The notes under the pieces: model-generated | Told to the model about the DNA's origin: nothing | Seen by the model: the letters and a program-made list of their open reading frames with translations, nothing else | The model's database searches: none | Part shown: in pieces, positions 50,010 through 55,058 of the stretch | Numbering within the stretch: position 1 is the first letter of the stretch | Layout of the letters: each line of letters opens with the position of its first letter | Virus record (IMG/VR): IMGVR_UViG_3300021520_000004 | Span: 1 to 55,058 of that record | Source of the DNA: a virus | Length of the DNA: 55,058 nucleotides | Strand: one strand, 5' to 3' | Translations under genes and position numbers: made by a program

Positions 50010-51116
50010 CTACGTGGACAGCGCTTGGCTGGCCGCGTGGATGTTCTGCGTGGTCGCGCGGATAAGCGCGAGGATGTCGTTGTCCGCTTCGATCTCGATG
50101 TCGTTCACGGCGCAGATGCCTTTGAGCAAGAGCGCCGCCGAGTCGAGTTCCTGGAGCGCCTGCCGCACCTCATCCTCGCGGCCCTCGGCCTTGAGGCTCT
50201 TGGTCAGTTCGTTGAGGTAGGTGGCCTCGTCCAAGAGGAGCGCGATGGGGTCGGCCTTCTCCACGAAGCCGCGGAGTTCGCGGTAGTCCTTGGAGGGGAT
50301 CAGGGCGTCGGTGAGGTCGGTCTTGCCGGTCGCCTTGCCGGTGACGGGGGTGTAGGTGGTCTGCTCCTCCACCTCGGTGGCATCACCCAGAAGGGTGACG
50401 GACCCGTCGGCATCGGCAGTGTAGCCCTGCTGGTAGAGGGTGCTTTGCTCGGTGTCGTAGTTCTCCACAAGGTAGAGCACGGCAGAGGCCGAGTGGTCCC
50501 GGACCCACACGTAATCGGCACCGGGGTAGACCTCGCGCAGAGCCTCCTGAAGGGCAGTGTCCAACGCGCCGGCGGTGACCGCCCCGTCGATGCGCGTGGT
50601 CTTGGCGAACGCCTCAGCCACCATGAGCCGGCCGCCCTTGACGGTAGTGATGAGTGCCCGGTCGTTCATGGCGAAGCCGGTAGCGCAGATGGAATACTCG
50701 TTCAGGTTGAACTTGGAGATCTCCCTGACCGTGCGGCCCTCCTCCTTCACGAATCGCTTGCCGTCGGCGGGCACCGTGTAGCCGATGGACATGGCGCCGA
50801 TGACACCCTCGCGCATGCCGATGAGCACTTCGGACCCGGCGGGAGTGTCGAACATCTTGCCCTTGGTGAAGAGGCCCTGCGGCCGGTCCTCAAAGTACAA
50901 GGACTTGCCGATGGGGCGTTCGTTCTGCAGCCACCCGTGGCTGAAGTAGATGGGCAGCGTGGGGTTGGCCAGTCCGATATGGGCGCCGGCCCCGGCCAAG
51001 ATGCGGTCGTTGCCCTCGTCGATGTTGCCGTAGGCCGCCGCGTAGCCCTCGAACGTGCCTGCATCCACGTCCACCTTGAACTCCTGTGGCGGCGAGGTCT
51101 TGACCTCGATGAGCAT
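50010..51116 (-). CDS. Prohead protease (HK97 gp4-like, peptidase U35) with C-terminal extension
   Basis: The 368-residue protein has the catalytic triad H60 (YFSHGW), S110 (GAMSIGY) and E140 (FNLNEYSI). It trims scaffold and capsid during head maturation. The protease domain ends near residue 190. The remaining 180 residues (ADYVWVRDHSASAVLYLVEN, NELTKSLKAEGREDEV, LQELDSAALLLKGICAVNDI) are probably a scaffold-like extension, since no separate scaffold gene is seen. Confidence 0.85.
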   Translation of the reverse strand: MLIEVKTSPPQEFKVDVDAGTFEGYAAAYGNIDEGNDRILAGAGAHIGLANPTLPIYFSHGWLQNERPIGKSLYFEDRPQGLFTKGKMFDTPAGSEVLIGMREGVIGAMSIGYTVPADGKRFVKEEGRTVREISKFNLNEYSICATGFAMNDRALITTVKGGRLMVAEAFAKTTRIDGAVTAGALDTALQEALREVYPGADYVWVRDHSASAVLYLVENYDTEQSTLYQQGYTADADGSVTLLGDATEVEEQTTYTPVTGKATGKTDLTDALIPSKDYRELRGFVEKADPIALLLDEATYLNELTKSLKAEGREDEVRQALQELDSAALLLKGICAVNDIEIEADNDILALIRATTQNIHAASQALST

Positions 51117-51140
51117 GATCTGCCTCCTTTGTTCTCGCCG

Positions 51141-51866
51141 TCACTCGGCGGAGTAGGTACACCAGCAGCGGCACGCGACGTGGCAAAGCGGCCGCATGTG
51201 CCCGCTTGGGAAGGGCTGGTCAATAGGGATGCTGCCCACATTGGAGTTGGCACGACAGCGCGCCTCCACCCTGTTATCCATCATGTCGTTCCAAGCCTTG
51301 TGCGTCATGCCCTGCCGCATCGCCAGCGCCTCGCGCACGGCCTCAAAGGCGGTCCCGGACTCGTATTGCGCCGCGATCCCGGCCCGCCACTCCGATTGCC
51401 GTTCGTAGTACGCCAGGACCCGTTCGCGCAGTTGGTAGTGACCTTCGCCGCGGGCGATGCCTTCAGCTATCTGGTCGCGGATGCCGCGCACGCTGGTGGC
51501 GCTCACGTCGGCGGCAAAACGGCTCTCCTGAGCCTGGAGGAGTTCGCGGATGAAGTCGGTGTCGATGGTCACGTCCGCACCGATGCCGTAGTCGCGGGTC
51601 ATGCTCGTGATGGCGCGGCCGGCCGTGGTGTTGAGGAAGGGGCGGATGGTCCGCTGCAGCGCGGCCATCTCCACCTCCATGTTGAAGGCGGCGGCGGCCA
51701 GCGCGTCGGCGTCGATCAGAAGGTCGGCCTCCCAGGTCGCCTCGAGCATGACAAGCGACTGCATGACACTGTATGCCTGCCACATGAGCAGCGAGGCGAG
51801 AAGGACGGCGAGTTGCTCGCGTTCGGCGTCGGCGTCACCGGAGGGATCAGACTTCAGCGACCAAAA
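51141..51866 (-). CDS. MuF-like minor head protein, probably made as portal fusion
   Basis: This SPP1 gp7/Mu F-type frame (AALQRTIRPFLNTTAGRAIT, MTHKAWNDMMDNRVEARCRA, FPSGHMRPLCHVACRCWCTY) ends with the conserved His/Cys-rich terminus. It has no start with a Shine-Dalgarno in its own frame: the first ATG (51785) has none and would cut into the domain. The frame joins the portal frame through -1 slippage at 51869-51863. It probably lies inside the procapsid at the portal. Confidence 0.7.
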   Translation of the reverse strand, partial: FWSLKSDPSGDADAEREQLAVLLASLLMWQAYSVMQSLVMLEATWEADLLIDADALAAAAFNMEVEMAALQRTIRPFLNTTAGRAITSMTRDYGIGADVTIDTDFIRELLQAQESRFAADVSATSVRGIRDQIAEGIARGEGHYQLRERVLAYYERQSEWRAGIAAQYESGTAFEAVREALAMRQGMTHKAWNDMMDNRVEARCRANSNVGSIPIDQPFPSGHMRPLCHVACRCWCTYSAE

Positions 51867-53275
51867 GGGCGCACCACCGCCGTCTTTTGGCCTTCTGGGG
51901 CCGCGGGCGGCTGCGGGGGTACCTTTCCATTCCCATCGGGTTTCGGGGGCTCTAGCAGGCCCTGAGGGGGCTTCCCGGCGTAGGGAGCGAGTTGCGGTGG
52001 AACTGGACCTGTTGGCGGGGCCACCTCGTTCACCGGGGTGCCACCGGCCGACATATTGACCGGCACCCAGATCTTGTCGCCCTGCTGCTCCGTGGGCAGC
52101 TTGGGCAGATTCTCCCACTGTCTCTTCTCGTCGGGAGTGATCCACCACGCCTTGGACCCGGCCTCGGCGCGGAGCGCGAAGTTCGGCCGCAGCATCTCGT
52201 CCATGAAGAAGGCGGCGAAGTATTTCTTGTTGAAGGTCTGGGCCACGTGCGTCAGTTTGAACTCGATACGACGCGCCAGAGCCCGTACCGGCCCCTTGTA
52301 CCACGCCTGCCACGCCGCCTCGGCCTCGGAGCGGTTACTGCTCCCCTCTATGCCCAGGACGACCGGGGAGATGCGGTATGCCGCACAGACAGAGGCGCGG
52401 GCGTCCTGTTTGCCCTCCAGCCACTGGGCATCCTTCTGGGAGAGCGAGGCGCCGTTGAACTTCAGACCCTTGTCCAGCACGGCCACCCGACCGGCACGGT
52501 TGACCCCACGGTGGACGGCTTCCCACTCGCCCGAGATCTCCCTGCGCTCGCGCTTGAGCAGATCCTGGTCAGTTTCGAGGACGCCGCCGGGGAGCGAGCC
52601 GTTCGCGAGGAAGCTGCGGTTGTAGCGGGCGGCGGCAAGTTCCGTCTCGATCGAGAGGCGGGCCGCCGTGATGGGCGACAAGCCCCGCCATTCATTGGTG
52701 GGGTTGGTCAACTTGTAGAAGAGGATCTCGTCGGGATCGTAGCCGGTGCCGCTGGTACCGACCACGTACTGATAGCCGACGAGGCCGTCGCGCTGGTTGA
52801 CGATGGGTCCGAAGCGGTCGGGCCGCATGAGCAGCATCTGCACGATGCGGGTCTCCAGGATGTTCTTGACCAGTTCGACCGGACCCTCCCCACCGATGAG
52901 GAGGCTATGCACCAGCGCGTCGATGAACTCGAAGCCATCCTGCTGGGGACTGGGCTGGTCGAAGAGGTCGATCACGTCTCCTTCGGTGACCTCTTCACGG
53001 TCCAGCCCATCGCGCTCATAGACCTTGAGGGGCATGGACGCCAGCGCGTCGGAGTAGGCACGCACACACGCATAGGTCACGTAGGAGGCCGTAAAAAGGT
53101 TCTCAGCGGCCTCCTGGAAGGTCGTGGAGGAAGGCATGGCCGCAGAGGGCATCGGTTGGAACGGTTGCCCCGAGTCGAGCCCCGGTTCATAGCGGTTGCG
53201 GTCAGGCCCACGTTCCCCGCGCCCCACGACCGCCACGGGGGTCGTGAGTAGACCTACAAGGTCGAGGAAAGCCAT
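51854..53275 (-). CDS. Portal protein (HK97/SPP1 type)
   Basis: The 473-residue protein starts at MAFLDLVGLLTTPVAVVGRG. Typical portal features are YVTYACVRAYSDALASMPLK, LLIGGEGPVELVKN, GLSPITAARLSIETELAAAR, PGGVLETDQDLLKRERREI, LSQKDAQWLEGKQDARASVC and FKLTHVAQTFNKKYF. The dodecamer forms the DNA channel of the capsid. The C-terminus is Pro-rich and ends AVVRPFGR, with a slippery heptamer spanning RPF. The start overlaps the small membrane protein by 22 bases. Confidence 0.9.
   Translation of the reverse strand: MAFLDLVGLLTTPVAVVGRGERGPDRNRYEPGLDSGQPFQPMPSAAMPSSTTFQEAAENLFTASYVTYACVRAYSDALASMPLKVYERDGLDREEVTEGDVIDLFDQPSPQQDGFEFIDALVHSLLIGGEGPVELVKNILETRIVQMLLMRPDRFGPIVNQRDGLVGYQYVVGTSGTGYDPDEILFYKLTNPTNEWRGLSPITAARLSIETELAAARYNRSFLANGSLPGGVLETDQDLLKRERREISGEWEAVHRGVNRAGRVAVLDKGLKFNGASLSQKDAQWLEGKQDARASVCAAYRISPVVLGIEGSSNRSEAEAAWQAWYKGPVRALARRIEFKLTHVAQTFNKKYFAAFFMDEMLRPNFALRAEAGSKAWWITPDEKRQWENLPKLPTEQQGDKIWVPVNMSAGGTPVNEVAPPTGPVPPQLAPYAGKPPQGLLEPPKPDGNGKVPPQPPAAPEGQKTAVVRPFGR
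51863..51869 (-). promoter_or_regulatory. Slippery heptamer C CCT TTT at portal end, candidate -1 frameshift site
   Basis: The portal ends CGC CCT TTT GGT CGC TGA. A -1 slip on CCT TTT reads TGG TCG CTG AAG and enters the MuF frame, giving a product of about 711 residues. Confidence 0.65.
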
Positions 53276-53451
53276 GCTGTCACCCCCAGTAGCGTCAAGC
53301 CCAAGGCGAAGAGCACAGCCGCTCCCAGCACCTTCACGGGCACGTATTCGGGGCCTCGGATGACCTTGCGGACCTCGCCGAAGTAGAGCGGCCCCGCCAA
53401 GAAGCAGAGAGCCAAGCCACAGAGGCCGATGAGGGCGGCGAGCGCGACCAT
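53254..53451 (-). CDS. Small membrane protein between terminase and portal
   Basis: The 65-residue protein has two hydrophobic helices (VALAALIGLCGLALCFLAGP, VLGAAVLFALGLTLLGVTAW) separated by a basic loop (GEVRKVIRGPEYVPVK). Its start is 2 bases after the terL stop. A membrane protein at this position is unusual for head genes; the role is unknown. Confidence 0.6.
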   Translation of the reverse strand: MVALAALIGLCGLALCFLAGPLYFGEVRKVIRGPEYVPVKVLGAAVLFALGLTLLGVTAWLSSTL

Positions 53452-53453
53452 GG

Positions 53454-54896
53454 CTACCTCCTTGCGCGTTCGCGCAGACGTTGCATCGCATAGGGTTCGT
53501 CGGAGTCGTAGTCTTCGTCGAGGTCGTCGTCCTTGCCGAGGACGGCTTCCTCGTCGGGTTCTTCTTCCTCATCGTCGATGTCGATGCCGGGGCGGTTGCG
53601 GGCGATTTGAGACAAAACTCCGTAGCGGATCGCGTCTGGGCAATGCGTGTTGTTCTTGGGGTCCGGCTGGTTGTTCACCCATTCGTAGGTGCCGAACTCC
53701 TTGATGGTCATCTTGCAGCGCGGATGCACGAGGATGGCGGGGGCACCCAGAAGTTTCTGCACTTTGAGCAGCCGCTTCACGACCTTGATGCCCACGATGA
53801 CCGGGTTGTCGGACTGAGTGCGGTGATCGAGCGAGGGCGCGGCCTTGGCCTCCCAGCCGAAGATCTTCAAGTCCTTGATACCGTCCGGGGAACGCGGGTC
53901 GCAGTAGAGCACTTCGGGTTTGGCATGGGCCGAGCCGGGACGATCGAACCACTCCTCCAGGCGGGCCGCGTGCTCCGCAGGCGTCATGCGCTGGAAGTAG
54001 TATTCGTCGTGGATAAAGGCTTGGCCCTCCTGAGTCACTTGGACCAAGAGGCAGACAAACGGATCAGAAAAACCGAGGTCCACCCAGCCCGTGAAGGGCA
54101 CGTCCGGGAGCACCTCGAAGCGCTGCACGTGAACGTCGGGGTCGAACTCCTCATAGACCAGCCCGGCGTGCGTAGTGAAGTCCGCGGCGATCTCCTGGGC
54201 GAACTCCACCTTGGGGAGAGATTCCTCCAGCTCCATGATCTCCGGGTCGTTGCGGCCGCCGGGGTAGATCACCGGGTTTGTCCATGAGGGGTTCTGGAAG
54301 GTGGCCCACTGAGACGATTCCTTGGCCTTCTCCACCAGGTCGTAGTACCAGTTGCGGCCTCGAGGCGTGGTGGAGAAGACCGCCACCCCGTGGAAGTCAC
54401 CAAGTGTCGGTCGGATAAGTTCCGTCCAGATGTGGGGCTTGAGGCGCGCGGCTTCCGCCATGATGACGGCGCCCACGCCCTCGCCGACCATCTGGTCTTC
54501 CTTCTCCTGGGAGCGGACCTCGATGGTGGCCCCGTTGCGGACCTTGAGCAGGTAGCGGCCGCCGATGACGTCCAGAACGTCCTTCTCCAGCTTCAGGTGG
54601 CCCTTGCGTTGCTGGATGCGTAGATCGTGCTGGAAGAGGCGAAACTCCTTGACCGCGAGCCCCTGTGTCGGCCCCACCACCCAGATGTAGAGATCGGGGA
54701 TGTAGACCAGGGATCCGATGTCGCGGACCCCACTCACGGTTTTCCCGTACCTTCTTCCACATGTGTTGGTCTTGAACCGCGCCGTGGAGTCGTGGAAGGC
54801 GATCTGGCCCGCATGGGGCGTGTAGCCGATGCGGTCCCAGTATTCGCGCTTGGCTTCGGGCCGCAGGAGTTCCCGGATGGTCGCGCGGATGTTCAC
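53454..54896 (-). CDS. terL: Terminase large subunit
   Basis: The 480-residue packaging motor has Walker A GRRYGKT (47-53), the Walker B strand GAVIMAEAAR with E148 as the acidic residue, and the coupling motif STTPRGRN. The C-terminal RNase-H-like nuclease starts at WVDLGFSDPF with further acids in LYCDPRSPDG and THCPDAIRYG. The C-terminus is very acidic (DIDDEEEEPDEE). It cuts concatemers and pumps DNA through the portal. The GTG start follows the small subunit by 7 bases. Confidence 0.9.
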   Translation of the reverse strand: MNIRATIRELLRPEAKREYWDRIGYTPHAGQIAFHDSTARFKTNTCGRRYGKTVSGVRDIGSLVYIPDLYIWVVGPTQGLAVKEFRLFQHDLRIQQRKGHLKLEKDVLDVIGGRYLLKVRNGATIEVRSQEKEDQMVGEGVGAVIMAEAARLKPHIWTELIRPTLGDFHGVAVFSTTPRGRNWYYDLVEKAKESSQWATFQNPSWTNPVIYPGGRNDPEIMELEESLPKVEFAQEIAADFTTHAGLVYEEFDPDVHVQRFEVLPDVPFTGWVDLGFSDPFVCLLVQVTQEGQAFIHDEYYFQRMTPAEHAARLEEWFDRPGSAHAKPEVLYCDPRSPDGIKDLKIFGWEAKAAPSLDHRTQSDNPVIVGIKVVKRLLKVQKLLGAPAILVHPRCKMTIKEFGTYEWVNNQPDPKNNTHCPDAIRYGVLSQIARNRPGIDIDDEEEEPDEEAVLGKDDDLDEDYDSDEPYAMQRLRERARR

Positions 54897-54903
54897 TCCG
54901 GCG

Positions 54904-55058
54904 TCATACCTTCACGAAGGCTTTGAGCCCTTCCATGGAGCCGCTGCGCAGAGCTTCTTCGATGGCCTCCTGACGGCGCCGGGCTTCAGCGGCCGCGAGG
55001 ATGCTCTCAAGCTCACCCTCGCCCCGGCCCGCCCCGGCTGCCATGGCACCCACGCCAC
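54904..55058 (-). CDS. terS: Terminase small subunit, C-terminal part (cut by window edge)
   Basis: About 50 residues are visible (GVGAMAAGAGRGEGELESIL, AAAEARRRQEAIEEAL, RSGSMEGLKAFVKV). The end matches the intact small-terminase-like protein at 2.5-3.0 kb, including GSxEGLKAF. Its position before terL is the canonical one, so this is the likely packaging subunit. The N-terminal HTH lies beyond the window. Confidence 0.8.
   Translation of the reverse strand, partial: GVGAMAAGAGRGEGELESILAAAEARRRQEAIEEALRSGSMEGLKAFVKV

Overview
The window is most of the genome, or integrated copy, of a temperate tailed bacteriophage with a long non-contractile tail and an HK97-type head. It carries terminase, portal, MuF protein, prohead protease, HK97 capsid, tail tube, a G/GT chaperone frameshift pair, an 1,786-residue tape measure and Dit, all in canonical siphovirus order. 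DNA is GC-rich, most genes start with Shine-Dalgarno sequences, and stop/start overlaps (ATGA, GTGA, TGATG) are very dense. The host cannot be named. It is probably a high-GC bacterium; an SLH-like segment fused to a phage papain-like protease and two apparently leaderless promoters are the only host hints.

Nearly everything reads leftward. From right to left: packaging and head genes (55.06-48.2 kb), head-tail and tail genes (48.2-33 kb), and a lysis or cell-wall cassette with papain-like protease, amidase, glucosaminidase and holin-like proteins (33-29.4 kb). Next come two tiny Ala-His repeat genes and a seven-gene carbohydrate and methylation cassette (29.4-24.45 kb), ending at a strong intrinsic terminator. 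A 335-bp intergenic region there carries four DnaA-box-like sites. Small regulatory operons (24.1-22.6 kb) follow. A long early operon (22.35-6.85 kb) then encodes a ParB-methyltransferase fusion, several nucleases, a RecB/Cas4-like exonuclease, a Sak4-like ATPase with an SSB-like partner, a replication initiator containing iterons, a primase-helicase and a second DNA methyltransferase.

Only 5.1-6.7 kb reads rightward. It holds a sigma70-type promoter, small genes, an excisionase-like HTH protein and a short tyrosine recombinase. A tRNA 3'-end sequence at 3.6 kb is a candidate attP. The far left carries a second small-terminase-like gene, a probable virion protein, and a protein whose C-terminus looks like the variable region of a diversity-generating retroelement (DGR). 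The template repeat and reverse transcriptase are not in the window and would lie just beyond base 1.

The most notable points are: the DGR target; a probable programmed -1 frameshift joining portal to MuF; duplicated small terminase genes, one sharing a 42-bp in-frame patch with the capsid gene; Ala-His repeat microproteins; paralogous leaderless HTH regulators; and two candidate replication origins.
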